Part shown: in pieces, positions 26,008 through 34,834 of the stretch
Numbering within the stretch: the first letter of the stretch is position 1
Layout: each line of letters opens with the position of its first letter
From: Citromicrobium sp. UBA3494
GTDB taxonomy: Bacteria > Pseudomonadota > Alphaproteobacteria > Sphingomonadales > Sphingomonadaceae
Length of the DNA stretch: 64,000 nt
Direction of reading: 5' to 3'
Assembly: GCA_002377695.1 (NCBI GenBank)
Contig: DFQH01000001.1
Span: 82,417-146,416 of the forward strand
The notes under the pieces: model-generated
Databases searched by the model: none
Seen by the model: only the letters and a program-made list of their open reading frames with translations
What the model was told of the DNA's origin: nothing
Made by a program: the position numbers and the translations under genes

Positions 26008-27380
26008 TTCTGCAAGTCGTACTGCTTGAGCAGGTCGTAAAGCGTGGGGCGTGACACGCCGAGCAGCTTGGCGCTGCCCGAGATATTGCCTTCCGTGCGC
26101 GCCAGGGCCTTGCGGATGACATGACGATCCGCCGCCTCGCGTGCACATTTGAGGTTGAGGGCTACCCCTTCGTCCTCACTCGGCGCTGACAGGTCGAGGT
26201 CCTCGGCGCTCACCAGCTTGCCATCCGCCATGATGACGGCGCGCTTCACCCGGTTTTCCAGCTCGCGCACGTTGCCCGGCCAGTCATGCGCGTCGAGCAC
26301 GGTCAGCGCATCGGGCGCGAAGCCCTTCACCTGCGGATTCATCTCGCGCGAGAAGCGGTGGAGGAAAGCCTTGGCGAGCAGCGCCGCATCGCCCGCGCGT
26401 TCCGCCAGCGACGGGATGCGCACGACGATTTCCGCCATGCGGTAGTAGAGATCTTCCCGGAAGGTTTCCTCGCCGATCATCGCAGCGAGATCGCGGTGCG
26501 TGGCGCACACGATGCGCGTATCGACCGCGATCTGCTTGCGCCCGCCGATCCGCTCGATCGTGCGTTCCTGCAGAAAGCGCAGCAGCTTGACCTGCAAGGA
26601 CAGCGGAATGTCGCCCACTTCGTCGAGAAACAGTGTTCCACCATGCGCACTCTCGATCTTGCCCTGTGTGGTCTTCACCGCACCGGTGAACGCGCCCTTC
26701 TCATGCCCGAACAGTTCGCTTTCGAGCAGGTTTTCGGGGATCGCCGCGCAGTTGATGGCGATGAACTGGCCGTCGCGCCGCGGGCTCGCATCGTGCAGTC
26801 CCCGGGCGAGCAGCTCCTTGCCCGTCCCGCTCGCGCCCAGCAGCATCACCGATGCATCCGTGTTGGCAACGCGTTCGATCGTGCGGGCAACCTTCACCAT
26901 CTCTGGCGAGGCGGTGATGAGCGTGCCCAACACCGTCTTGTTCTCGCCGACCTTTTCCGCAAGGCGGCGGTTCTCCGCCTCGATCCGGTGAAGAGCCAGC
27001 GCGCGTGATACGATGAGTTCCAGCTCCGCGATATCTAGCGGCTTCTGGTAGAAATCGTAGGCGCCAGCGGCGATCGCATCGAGCGCACTTTCGCGTGCGC
27101 CGTGCCCACTGGCGACGATGACCTTGGTTGCGGGCGCCATCTCCATGATCGCATCGAGCACCGCGAACCCCTCGCTTGTCCCGTCGGGATCGGGCGGCAG
27201 GCCGAGGTCCAGCGTGATGACCGGCGGCATTTCGGCGCGCAGCAGCGTCAGTGCTTCCTCGCGCGTGCCGGCAATAAACACCTCGAACCCGTCGAAGGCC
27301 CATTTGAGCTGCGCCTGAAGCCCCTCGTCATCCTCGACGATCAACAGCTTGGGCAGCGCCCCGTTCTTGGAATCGCTCAT
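26004..27380 (-). CDS. prsR: PEP-CTERM-box sigma-54 response regulator PrsR
   Basis: The 458-residue regulator has three parts: a receiver domain (Asp58 in VITLDLGLPPD), an AAA+ sigma-54 activator domain with Walker A GASGTGKE, the sigma-54 contact loop ELFGHEKGAFTGA and GTLFLDEVGDIPL, and a Fis-type helix-turn-helix at the end (GNISGSAKLLGVSRPTLYDLL). Its pairing with PrsK and a sugar transferase identifies it as the PEP-CTERM-associated type, which activates sigma-54 promoters of PEP-CTERM/exopolysaccharide genes. ATGA overlap with prsK upstream. Confidence 0.9.
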   Translation of the reverse strand: MSDSKNGALPKLLIVEDDEGLQAQLKWAFDGFEVFIAGTREEALTLLRAEMPPVITLDLGLPPDPDGTSEGFAVLDAIMEMAPATKVIVASGHGARESALDAIAAGAYDFYQKPLDIAELELIVSRALALHRIEAENRRLAEKVGENKTVLGTLITASPEMVKVARTIERVANTDASVMLLGASGTGKELLARGLHDASPRRDGQFIAINCAAIPENLLESELFGHEKGAFTGAVKTTQGKIESAHGGTLFLDEVGDIPLSLQVKLLRFLQERTIERIGGRKQIAVDTRIVCATHRDLAAMIGEETFREDLYYRMAEIVVRIPSLAERAGDAALLAKAFLHRFSREMNPQVKGFAPDALTVLDAHDWPGNVRELENRVKRAVIMADGKLVSAEDLDLSAPSEDEGVALNLKCAREAADRHVIRKALARTEGNISGSAKLLGVSRPTLYDLLKQYDLQN

Positions 27381-29491
27381 CAGGCGGCCTCTTGGGTAAG
27401 TGTGTTTTGGGATGTCCTGTCGGGCTCGGCCAGCGGCAGCCGGATCGTGAAGCGCGTGCCCAGGCCCACGCGCGACTGCACCTCCAGCCGACCGCCCATC
27501 GCGCGCACCAGATCGCGGGCCTCCATGGCGCCGATCCCGAAGCCGTCGGACTTCGAACTGACGAAAGCGGCGAACAGCTTGTCGCGCACGAAGGCGGCAT
27601 CCATCCCCTCGCCAACGTCGACAATCTCCAGGATGGCTTCGGATGCGCCCTCCCGAACCGCTACGCAGACCGGCGCTTCGAGCGGGCTCGCGTCGATCGC
27701 ATTCTGGACCAGGTGGACCAGCGCCTGCTCCAGCCCCTCAGGATCGCCCATCACTACACAGGGGCCGGCGCAGGCGACATCGATCCGGTGCAGCGGGCCG
27801 AAGCGACCGGGAATGTCGCGGACCATCCTTGCGACATCGAAACTCTCCAGCTGCGTCTCGCGGCCGCTGCCATACCGCCCCAGCCGCCGGATCAGGGCGT
27901 TGAGCTTGCCAGAACTGGTCTGAAGGGTCTTGAGCATGTCGGCGTGAAAAGCCGGATTGTCCCCATGGCGCTGCGCATTGTGCGACAGCAGCGAAAGCTG
28001 GCTGGCCAGGTTCTTGATGTCGTGCAGCACGAAGGCCATCCGCCGGTTGAACTCGTCGAACCGCGCGGCCTCCATCAGCGCACGCTGGCTCGCCTGTTCG
28101 GCCAGATAGCTGGCGAGCTGCCGGCCCACCACGGTCAGCAGATCGAAATCCTCCCAGTCCAGCTGGCGGTCGATCAGCGGACGGGCCAGCAGCACGGCGC
28201 CCTGCAGCCGGTCGAAGTGGCGCAGGGGTACGATTGCCCAGGCCGTGCTCGACTGGTCGAGCCAGGCGGGCAGCAGCTCCGCCGCACCGGCGGCGGACTT
28301 GCCTTTGCGCCACTGCTCCAGATCGATCACGTAGTCGCGCGAAGATAGGAACGCGGTAATCTGCGAAGGCAGCACCGGTGCTTCGTCCGCAAGCGTGGGC
28401 CAGCGCCATGCCTCTGCCAGGACCAGCGCACCATCGCTGTCTGCCAGGAACAGGGCGGCAGAGGGGCTTTCGGTAATGTCGGCCATCGCCTTGGGAATGC
28501 GCAGCTGCAAGGCATCGCCTTCGTCCACCCCGCGCGCGATCGTATCGGCCAGCCGCAGCCATTCGGCGCGATAGTCGTAGCGGTGGCTGAACAGGTGCTT
28601 TTGCGCGGTCACTTTCGCCCATGCGCGAAAGCGGTTGGAAGGCAGCCACAGCGCCATCACGGTCAGCAGGGCGACCAGAAAGCCGACCTGCGCAAGCCGT
28701 GCGCCATCCGCCTCTATCAAGGGCAACAGCCGTGCGAGCCCCGCCATCGCAATCAGGTATGCGCCGATCAGCAGCAGCGAGAGAGAGCGGAATGCGACCT
28801 TGCGCGAGGCGCGGAACTGCAACCGGCGCACGTCCGCGCCCAGCGCCATCGCCAGAGGTACGAAGGCAAAGCCGACGACCAGGCCCCGGATTGCGGCAAT
28901 CTGGCCCGGGATTTCGCCCGAAAACCATGTGACGGCATAGTGGTTGAGTTCGAACACCCAAAGCGCGGACAGGGATAGCGCCACCCACCGGGTTCCGGCC
29001 CGATCCTGATGCGACGCGCCGGTGTAGAGGTTGTGCAGCAGGACCAGCGCCCCGATGGCAACCAGCATGCGCAGCAGCGCGGACACATGCAGCGCCGAAA
29101 CCGAAAATGCGGGCGGCGCGTCGAGCATGAAGACAGCCGCCAGCACCACCCCCTGCAGCAGTTCCACGAAGATCAGGCTGGCAATGACGAAACCGACGCG
29201 CTGCGCGGTCTCGCGGTCCACTCCGCCGGCGAACAGAGCATGCAGCAGGGCAAGCCATGAAAGGTTGCGGACCGCTTCCGCGGCGGCCGTGGCCAGGCTT
29301 TGCGGCCCGAGTGCGGCGAGCACGCCCGCCCACAGGGCCGTGAGGCACAGCGCGGCCAGGCCGGTAATGCGCTCCCTGCGCCAGGCCAGCGGCCTGCGCG
29401 TAAGCCAGATCGCGGCCACCGAGCAGGCGGCAGCGCAACCGATAGCGCTGACAAGCCCGATCATGTCCCAGGTCTGCGCGACTCCGATCAT
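27380..29491 (-). CDS. prsK: PEP-CTERM system histidine kinase PrsK
   Basis: The 703-residue kinase has about nine N-terminal transmembrane helices (residues 1-290), a GAF-like region (about 310-480), and a kinase core with the unusual H-box VLHDIKNLASQLSLL and HATPase motifs LVQNAIDASPLEAP, DVGEGMDAAF and GFGIGAMEARDLVRAMGG. This long polytopic sensor followed by GAF and a HDIKN H-box is the PrsK architecture. Start ATG 29491 overlaps the stop of the sugar transferase gene (ATGA). The signal sensed is unknown. Confidence 0.9.
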   Translation of the reverse strand: MIGVAQTWDMIGLVSAIGCAAACSVAAIWLTRRPLAWRRERITGLAALCLTALWAGVLAALGPQSLATAAAEAVRNLSWLALLHALFAGGVDRETAQRVGFVIASLIFVELLQGVVLAAVFMLDAPPAFSVSALHVSALLRMLVAIGALVLLHNLYTGASHQDRAGTRWVALSLSALWVFELNHYAVTWFSGEIPGQIAAIRGLVVGFAFVPLAMALGADVRRLQFRASRKVAFRSLSLLLIGAYLIAMAGLARLLPLIEADGARLAQVGFLVALLTVMALWLPSNRFRAWAKVTAQKHLFSHRYDYRAEWLRLADTIARGVDEGDALQLRIPKAMADITESPSAALFLADSDGALVLAEAWRWPTLADEAPVLPSQITAFLSSRDYVIDLEQWRKGKSAAGAAELLPAWLDQSSTAWAIVPLRHFDRLQGAVLLARPLIDRQLDWEDFDLLTVVGRQLASYLAEQASQRALMEAARFDEFNRRMAFVLHDIKNLASQLSLLSHNAQRHGDNPAFHADMLKTLQTSSGKLNALIRRLGRYGSGRETQLESFDVARMVRDIPGRFGPLHRIDVACAGPCVVMGDPEGLEQALVHLVQNAIDASPLEAPVCVAVREGASEAILEIVDVGEGMDAAFVRDKLFAAFVSSKSDGFGIGAMEARDLVRAMGGRLEVQSRVGLGTRFTIRLPLAEPDRTSQNTLTQEAA

Positions 29492-30873
29492 CGCGCACCC
29501 TCGGGCCACAGGATCACCCGCAGCGTCTGCAGAAGGATCAGCAGATCGAGGAAAGGGGTATAGTTCTTGGCGTAGTAGAGATCATATTCCAGCTTGTTGC
29601 GCGCATCTTCGATGCTGGCGCCATAGGGATAGTTGATCTGCGCCCAGCCGGTGATGCCGGGCTTCACCATGTGCCGTTCGGCGTAGAAGGGCAGCGCCTG
29701 TTCGAGCTCGCCGACGAACCTGGGCACCTCGGGACGCGGGCCCACGAAGCTCATCTCTCCCTTCAGCACGCTCCACGTCTGGGGCAGTTCGTCGATGCGC
29801 AGCTTGCGGATGAACCGGCCGAGCCGGGTGATGCGCGGATCGTCCTTGCAGGCCCATTTCGCGCCGTCCTTTTCCGCATCGGTGCGCATGGAGCGCAGCT
29901 TGATGACGGAGAACGGGCGCCCGTAAAGGCCCACGCGCTGCTGGTGAAAAAAGGCCGGGCCCTTGCTGTCCAGCTTCACCAGCACCGCGAACAGCGCGAT
30001 GACCGGCAGCGAGATCAGCAGCAGCAGGCCGCTGACCACGATATCGAACGTACGCTTGAGGATGCTGGAATAGCGCCGCCCGGCGGAAAATCCGTCCGAG
30101 AAGATCAGCCAGCTCGGGTTGAGCGTGTCGAGGTCCAGCCGCCCGGTCTCGCGTTCGAGGAAACTGGAGACCTCGTGCACCGCGTAGCCGCGCGTGCGCA
30201 CCCGCAGCAGATCGTTCAGCGGCAAGGCATTGCGCCGTTCCTCCAGCGCCAGCACGACCTCGTTCGCGCGCACCCGCGCGATATATTCGTTCAGATCGCC
30301 CAACCCGTCCCGAGCAACGGCTTCGGGCAGCACGCGGTGCGCTTCGTTCATGGCGACATAGCCGACGATTGCAAAGCCGCTGTCCTCTTGTGCGGAGAGC
30401 GCCTTCAGCCGCGCGGCGCGCGTGCCCGCGCCCAGCACCACGACCCGGCGCTTGAACCGGTCTCGATCGACTGCGTAGCTGAGCGCAAGCCGCGCGATAC
30501 CGGTGAACACCAGCGCGAGCCCCAGCGCATAGAGCAGGGTCGAGCGCCAGAAACCCACCGTCGGAAGCAGAAAGTCGACCACTGCCAACAGCGTCCCACC
30601 CAGCGAGAGTGCGACCAGCGCGCGGGCAAAGGCATAGCGCGGGCTGCGCAGCGCTTCGGGACTGTAAAGGCCGACGGAAATGAAGGAGAGCGCGTTGACG
30701 AGGGCGAAGCCCAGAATGGGCATCAGCCGCTCCGACCACGACCCGGCATCGATCCCGATCTGTATCGCGCGCAGGTGCCAGGCGAGGTCGCCCGCCAGCA
30801 ACAGCAGGGCAAGGTCGCACAGGCCGAACAGCAGGACCGCGTGCGGGATATAGTGCTTGAACAGGCGAAACAT
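29488..30873 (-). CDS. PEP-CTERM-associated exopolysaccharide sugar transferase (polyprenyl-phosphate glycosyl-1-phosphate transferase)
   Basis: The 461-residue protein has four or five N-terminal helices, a Rossmann-like middle domain (VVVLGAGTRAARLKALS) and a C-terminal bacterial sugar transferase domain. That domain opens with KRTFDIVVSGLLLLISLP and contains VGLYGRPFSVIKLRSMR, LRKLRIDELPQTWSVLKGEMSFVGPRPE and VKPGITGWAQIN. It would load the first sugar phosphate on undecaprenyl phosphate in exopolysaccharide synthesis. The tight link to prsK-prsR suggests the TIGR03013-type enzyme of PEP-CTERM loci. No exosortase is in the window. Confidence 0.9.
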   Translation of the reverse strand: MFRLFKHYIPHAVLLFGLCDLALLLLAGDLAWHLRAIQIGIDAGSWSERLMPILGFALVNALSFISVGLYSPEALRSPRYAFARALVALSLGGTLLAVVDFLLPTVGFWRSTLLYALGLALVFTGIARLALSYAVDRDRFKRRVVVLGAGTRAARLKALSAQEDSGFAIVGYVAMNEAHRVLPEAVARDGLGDLNEYIARVRANEVVLALEERRNALPLNDLLRVRTRGYAVHEVSSFLERETGRLDLDTLNPSWLIFSDGFSAGRRYSSILKRTFDIVVSGLLLLISLPVIALFAVLVKLDSKGPAFFHQQRVGLYGRPFSVIKLRSMRTDAEKDGAKWACKDDPRITRLGRFIRKLRIDELPQTWSVLKGEMSFVGPRPEVPRFVGELEQALPFYAERHMVKPGITGWAQINYPYGASIEDARNKLEYDLYYAKNYTPFLDLLILLQTLRVILWPEGAR

Positions 30874-30884
30874 CGCGCTTTGCC

Positions 30885-30955
30885 GGGCCCTTTCCTCGCG
30901 TTCCTTCGCGAGTGCCCGGCTTACGCGCGAGTGGTGAAATGTCGGTAAATTTTAC
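30885..30955 (-). promoter_or_regulatory. Leader of the sugar transferase-prsK-prsR operon: hairpin and GTAAA palindrome
   Basis: The 109-base gap before the sugar transferase holds a nested inverted repeat (GCCGGGC...CTCGCG...CGCGAG...GCCCGGC, about 30885-30920). Farther upstream is a perfect 11-base palindrome, GTAAA-T-TTTAC at 30945-30955. The palindrome is a candidate activator or repressor site, possibly for PrsR itself; a -24/-12 sigma-54 promoter was not found by eye. Confidence 0.4.
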
Positions 30956-30982
30956 AATCGGAGTGATGCGACCCGGATTGGG

Positions 30983-31273
30983 CTATTCCGAAGGCGCGAC
31001 GCGGTCCGCCGCCCCCTCAATCGCCTCGCCGGCTTGATTGGCTGCGTCGCCCACTTCGCTCGCCGCATCGCCGATCGCGTTGTCCTTCGCGACCTCGGCA
31101 TTGCTCATGTTGCTGAAGAAGTAGACCGCGACGATGATCGCGACCACCGCAAGGATCACCAGCAGAATGGTCGCTCCGCCGCTGCGCTTGCGGCCCCCGT
31201 CGGTAACGATCGTGTGGGTGGTGTGAGTGTGGCCGTCTTCATCGGTATGTTCGGTGATGCGTTCTTCGGTCAT
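30983..31273 (-). CDS. Small single-span membrane protein with His-rich N-terminus, 96 aa
   Basis: The protein has a cytosolic N-terminus rich in His, Asp and Thr (HTDEDGHTHTTHT), one transmembrane helix at about 47-66 (ATILLVILAVVAIIVAVYFF) and an acidic, Ala-rich tail with repeated AxxxG/D spacing that could form an amphipathic helix. ATG 31273 is preferred to an upstream start at 31312. The family is not recognised; the histidines could bind a metal, but nothing else shows it. Confidence 0.65.
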   Translation of the reverse strand: MTEERITEHTDEDGHTHTTHTIVTDGGRKRSGGATILLVILAVVAIIVAVYFFSNMSNAEVAKDNAIGDAASEVGDAANQAGEAIEGAADRVAPSE

Positions 31274-31345
31274 CGGGGCTTCGCCTCGCAGTGGAATGCC
31301 TGCATTGCACAAAGCGCAAGCCGTCTTGCAGTTCCCCGCATCAAG

Positions 31346-32668
31346 TTACTCGACCGTGTTCTGGGCTGGCCCGCGCAGCGTCCTGGCCGAACATCCCTTG
31401 CGACGGCAGCTGCGACATCCCATGCCGATCGGCGTCGCGTCTTGCGCGCGAAGCGAAACGCCGCGCGCCAGAGCAAAGCTCTCTGCAAAGCGCGCCTCGA
31501 TCCCCAGAATGACGACGTCGTGCCGGTCCTCATCCGCCAGGCCGGGGGCAGACGCGTGCGCGATCAGCCAATGGCTCGGCCCAAGCCCGCCATCTTCCAT
31601 CACGACGGGCTGCACCCGCCACTGCGCCGATCCATCGAGCCGCAACAGAGGGCATGCCGGGCGCCGGTCCAGCAGGCCCGCATCGCTTGCGCCGAGAAGT
31701 CTTTCGGCAAGCTGGTACGACCGGTCTATCCGCCCGAAGAAGAATGGCAGGCCGCGCTGGTTGGTGCGCTGCAGGGTGGTCAGCCGCCGCGCAACCTCGC
31801 CCATGTCGGTGCCGAAACGCCGCGCGAGAACCGGCATGTCGTACCCGGTCGACTCGCACGCACGCAGGAAGCGGCTGTAAGGCATGATCAGGGCGCGGGC
31901 GAAATAGCTGCGCAGATAGGCGACAAAGGCATCGCGCGCGCCCGGCTGCTCGAAGGTTGCGCCGTCGGCGATGCTGGCAATCGTCTCGCGCGCCTCAAGC
32001 ACGGCAATCTGCCGGGCGATTTCGAGGTTGCGCGCCTGCGGCGACAGCATCTCGGACAGCTGCACCTGCCGTGCATGGAGATCGAGCCGACGGTCCGTTT
32101 CCGGCAGCACCGCGCGCGGGAGGTAGCGGATTGCCAGATCGTGGCGTTCGCGCAACCGGTCGGTCAGCGCGGCGCCGATATCGGCCCGGGTCAGGCGCAT
32201 TTCCTCGGCGATCTTCTCCGCCGCTTCGTCGAGATCGGCGAAGTGATTGCGCCAGCGCTCTATCGCGCGCCAGACTTCCTCTTCGAAGCTGGTTTCCTGC
32301 AGGCTTGCCCCGCCCCGTTCGTCGAACAGGCGAGCGAAGGCCGCGGCGGCCTGCGGGGCCGCGGCGAGGAATTCCGTCACCTCCGCGCGATCGATGCCCA
32401 GATCTTCGAACCGTGCATCGCCAAGCCGACGCGCCAGCCCGTCGATGCCGCCGATCGCGCTGTTTTCCTGCAGGCTGCGCGGATCGAAATCGAACTGGTC
32501 CACCAGTTCCAGTACGACGCGCGCAGTCACGGGACGCTGGTTGCGCTCGAGCAGGTTGAGATAGCTGGACGAGATCGAAAGCCGCTGCGCCATGCCCGCC
32601 TGGGTCAGGCCTTCGCGGCGGCGCAAGCGGCGCAGCGCTGCGCCCGCATAGACTGATGGTTCGCTCAT
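31346..32668 (-). CDS. ScfR/RamB-type short-chain-fatty-acid metabolism regulator
   Basis: The 440-residue protein has an N-terminal HTH_XRE domain (LRRLRRREGLTQAGMAQRLSISSSYLNLLERNQRPVT split over two helices), an IrrE-like peptidase-related central region, and a C-terminal DUF2083 part ending with a cysteine cluster (GCRSCRRKGCSAR). RamB of Corynebacterium and MccR/ScfR relatives control acetate, propionate and glyoxylate genes. Here it is divergent from isocitrate lyase, which is probably its target. ATG 32668 is used; the upstream in-frame start at 32746 would run over the operator. Confidence 0.87.
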   Translation of the reverse strand: MSEPSVYAGAALRRLRRREGLTQAGMAQRLSISSSYLNLLERNQRPVTARVVLELVDQFDFDPRSLQENSAIGGIDGLARRLGDARFEDLGIDRAEVTEFLAAAPQAAAAFARLFDERGGASLQETSFEEEVWRAIERWRNHFADLDEAAEKIAEEMRLTRADIGAALTDRLRERHDLAIRYLPRAVLPETDRRLDLHARQVQLSEMLSPQARNLEIARQIAVLEARETIASIADGATFEQPGARDAFVAYLRSYFARALIMPYSRFLRACESTGYDMPVLARRFGTDMGEVARRLTTLQRTNQRGLPFFFGRIDRSYQLAERLLGASDAGLLDRRPACPLLRLDGSAQWRVQPVVMEDGGLGPSHWLIAHASAPGLADEDRHDVVILGIEARFAESFALARGVSLRAQDATPIGMGCRSCRRKGCSARTLRGPAQNTVE

Positions 32669-32687
32669 AGGCGCATCCTCGCACACA

Positions 32688-32715
32688 GATGTAAATATCT
32701 TTACATCCTTACATC
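32688..32715. promoter_or_regulatory. Palindromic operator between the ScfR-type regulator and aceA
   Basis: GATGTAAA at 32688-32695, 4 bases, and TTTACATC at 32700-32707 form a perfect inverted repeat. A second half-site TTACATC lies at 32709-32715. The region is AT-rich compared with the surroundings. Location in the divergent promoter fits binding by the adjacent regulator and autoregulation (inference). Confidence 0.7.
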
Positions 32716-32830
32716 GATGCTCTGCATATATGGCTGAAAAAGACAAGATACCTTGTAAGAATATCTATTTCTCCGGCGTCGGCGCCCTTATCAGAACCCC
32801 CAGCACGCAATTTCAATCGGAGTTTCCCCA

Positions 32831-34426
32831 ATGAGCTATCAGCAGAACATCAAGGACCTGCAGGGTCAGATCGACAAGGGCGGCAAGACCTGGACCGCCA
32901 TCGATGCCGAATCCGCCGCCCGCATGCAGATGCAGAACCGTTTCCGCACCGGGCTCGACATTGCGAAGCATACCGCGAAGATCATGCGCGAGGATATGGC
33001 CGCCTATGATGCCGATCCCGCGAACTACACGCAGTCGCTGGGCGCATGGCACGGTTTCATCGGCCAGCAGCAGATGATCGCGATCAAGAAGCATTTCGGC
33101 AGCACCAAGCGTCGCTACCTCTATCTGTCGGGCTGGATGGTCGCCGCGCTGCGCAGCGACTTCGGCCCCCTGCCCGACCAGTCCATGCACGAGAAAACAG
33201 CCGTCCCCGGCCTGATCGAGGAGATCTACACCTTCCTGAAGCAGGCCGACGCGCGCGAACTGGGCGGCATGTTCCGTGACCTGGACGCGGCGCGCGAGGC
33301 GGGCAACGACACGGAAGCCAAGCGGCTGGAAAACGCGATCGATAACTACGAGACGCACGTGGTTCCGATCATCGCGGATATCGACGCGGGCTTCGGCAAC
33401 GCCGAGGCAACCTACCTGCTCGCCAAGCAGATGATCGAAGCCGGCGCCTGCGCGCTGCAGATCGAAAACCAGGTGTCTGACGAGAAGCAGTGCGGCCACC
33501 AAGACGGCAAGGTCACCGTGCCGCACGAAGACTTCCTCCAGAAGATCCGCGCGATCCGCTACGCCTTCCTCGAACTGGGTGTCGAAGACGGCATCATCGT
33601 TGCGCGGACCGACAGTCTGGGTGCAGGCCTGACCAAGCAGATCGCCTATTCGACCGAGCCGGGCGACCTTGGCGACCAGTACAACAGCTTCCTCGATGCA
33701 GAGCCGGTCGACCCGGCTCAGGTGAAGAACGGACAGGTCTTCATCAGCCGCGACGGACAGCTTATGGCGCCCAAGCGCCTGCCGTCCAACCTTTACCAGT
33801 TCCGCCCCGGGACCGGCGTCGACCGCGTGGTGCTCGACTGCATCACCTCGCTCCAGAATGGCGCGGACCTGCTGTGGATCGAGACCGAGAAGCCGCATGT
33901 CGAGCAGATCGCGAGCATGGTCGACAAGATCCGCGAGACGGTGCCCGACGCCAAACTGGTCTACAACAACTCGCCCAGCTTCAACTGGACGCTCAACTTC
34001 CGCCAGCAAGTGTTTGATGCGTGGGAAGAAAGTGGCAAGGATGTGAGCGCATACGATCGTGCAAAGCTGATGAGTGTCGACTATGACGACACCGAACTCG
34101 CGCAGGAAGCGGACGCGAAGATCCAGAGCTTCCAGGCCGATGCGGCGAAGCGTGCGGGTATCTTCCACCACCTAATCACGCTGCCGACCTACCACACCGC
34201 AGCGCTGAGCACGGACAACCTCTCCAAGCGCTATTTCGGCGAGGAGGCGATGCTGGGCTACGTGAAGAACGTCCAGCGCGAGGAAATCCGCCAGCAGATC
34301 GCCTGCGTGAAGCACCAGAACATGGCCGGCTCCGACATCGGGGACGATCACAAGGAGTACTTCGCAGGGGAAGCTGCGCTGAAGGCAGGCGGCAAAGACA
34401 ACACGATGAACCAGTTCGCCGCGTAG
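32831..34426 (+). CDS. aceA: Isocitrate lyase
   Basis: The 531-residue enzyme cleaves isocitrate to glyoxylate and succinate in the glyoxylate bypass. It carries the catalytic signature K-Q-C-G-H at 219-223 with nucleophile Cys221, the metal-binding segment IIADIDAGFGNAEA (about 180-193) and SPSFNW near residue 400. The length and the insert between residues 280 and 330 fit the long isocitrate lyase subgroup found in Pseudomonas. ATG 32831 lies after CGGAG. Malate synthase is not nearby. Divergent from a RamB/ScfR-type regulator. Confidence 0.97.
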   Translation: MSYQQNIKDLQGQIDKGGKTWTAIDAESAARMQMQNRFRTGLDIAKHTAKIMREDMAAYDADPANYTQSLGAWHGFIGQQQMIAIKKHFGSTKRRYLYLSGWMVAALRSDFGPLPDQSMHEKTAVPGLIEEIYTFLKQADARELGGMFRDLDAAREAGNDTEAKRLENAIDNYETHVVPIIADIDAGFGNAEATYLLAKQMIEAGACALQIENQVSDEKQCGHQDGKVTVPHEDFLQKIRAIRYAFLELGVEDGIIVARTDSLGAGLTKQIAYSTEPGDLGDQYNSFLDAEPVDPAQVKNGQVFISRDGQLMAPKRLPSNLYQFRPGTGVDRVVLDCITSLQNGADLLWIETEKPHVEQIASMVDKIRETVPDAKLVYNNSPSFNWTLNFRQQVFDAWEESGKDVSAYDRAKLMSVDYDDTELAQEADAKIQSFQADAAKRAGIFHHLITLPTYHTAALSTDNLSKRYFGEEAMLGYVKNVQREEIRQQIACVKHQNMAGSDIGDDHKEYFAGEAALKAGGKDNTMNQFAA

Positions 34427-34541
34427 TCCTCACCAAATCGCTTGAGAGCTCGAGAGGCGGGCTTGTCACCGGGGCGTCGGGTCGGCATTGCTGTCCGACG
34501 ACCCCGGGACACCTGATTTTTCCGATGGAGCGGATGCACTT

Positions 34542-34721
34542 ATGACCGACGAAACCCCCAAAGAACCGGGCCGCGCCCGCGCCCTGCTTTCGACTGCCGA
34601 CTTCCGCCTGCTGCGCGCCGCGCTCGCCAGCCATGCGCGAACCACCGAAGACCGCGAGGAACTGGCCAAGATCAACGCGCTGCACCACCGCCTGGGCACC
34701 TACGTTCCCGACGCGGAGTGA
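34542..34721 (+). CDS. Conserved small protein of unknown function, 59 aa
   Basis: A short charged protein with a helical core (FRLLRAALASHARTTEDREELAKINALHHRLGTYV). ATG 34542 is used; an in-frame ATG at 34488 would add a low-complexity Asp/Gly start. It lies 115 bases after aceA and is followed by a strong hairpin at 34740-34777. No domain recognised. Confidence 0.6.
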   Translation: MTDETPKEPGRARALLSTADFRLLRAALASHARTTEDREELAKINALHHRLGTYVPDAE

Positions 34722-34739
34722 CATCCTGACGCCAGGCTT

Positions 34740-34777
34740 GCGGGCGCACGAGGGCAAAATGGCCCCCGTGCGCCCGC
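34740..34777 (+). terminator. Strong GC hairpin, probable terminator
   Basis: An 11-base perfect stem (GCGGGCGCACG with CGTGCGCCCGC) extended inside by GGGC/GCCC is followed by TTGCGTTTG. The T-run is interrupted, so termination efficiency is uncertain. It separates the small 59-residue gene from carbonic anhydrase. Confidence 0.6.
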
Positions 34778-34834
34778 TTGCGTTTGTCGCGCCCTGATCT
34801 AGAGCGCGTATCCCATCATTTCAGGAGACTGCCC

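Noticed and set aside
24874..26148. Long minus-strand frame opposite the DUF475 gene
   Set aside because: Low-complexity His/Asp/Glu-rich translation antisense to a TerC-like membrane protein; no start signal.
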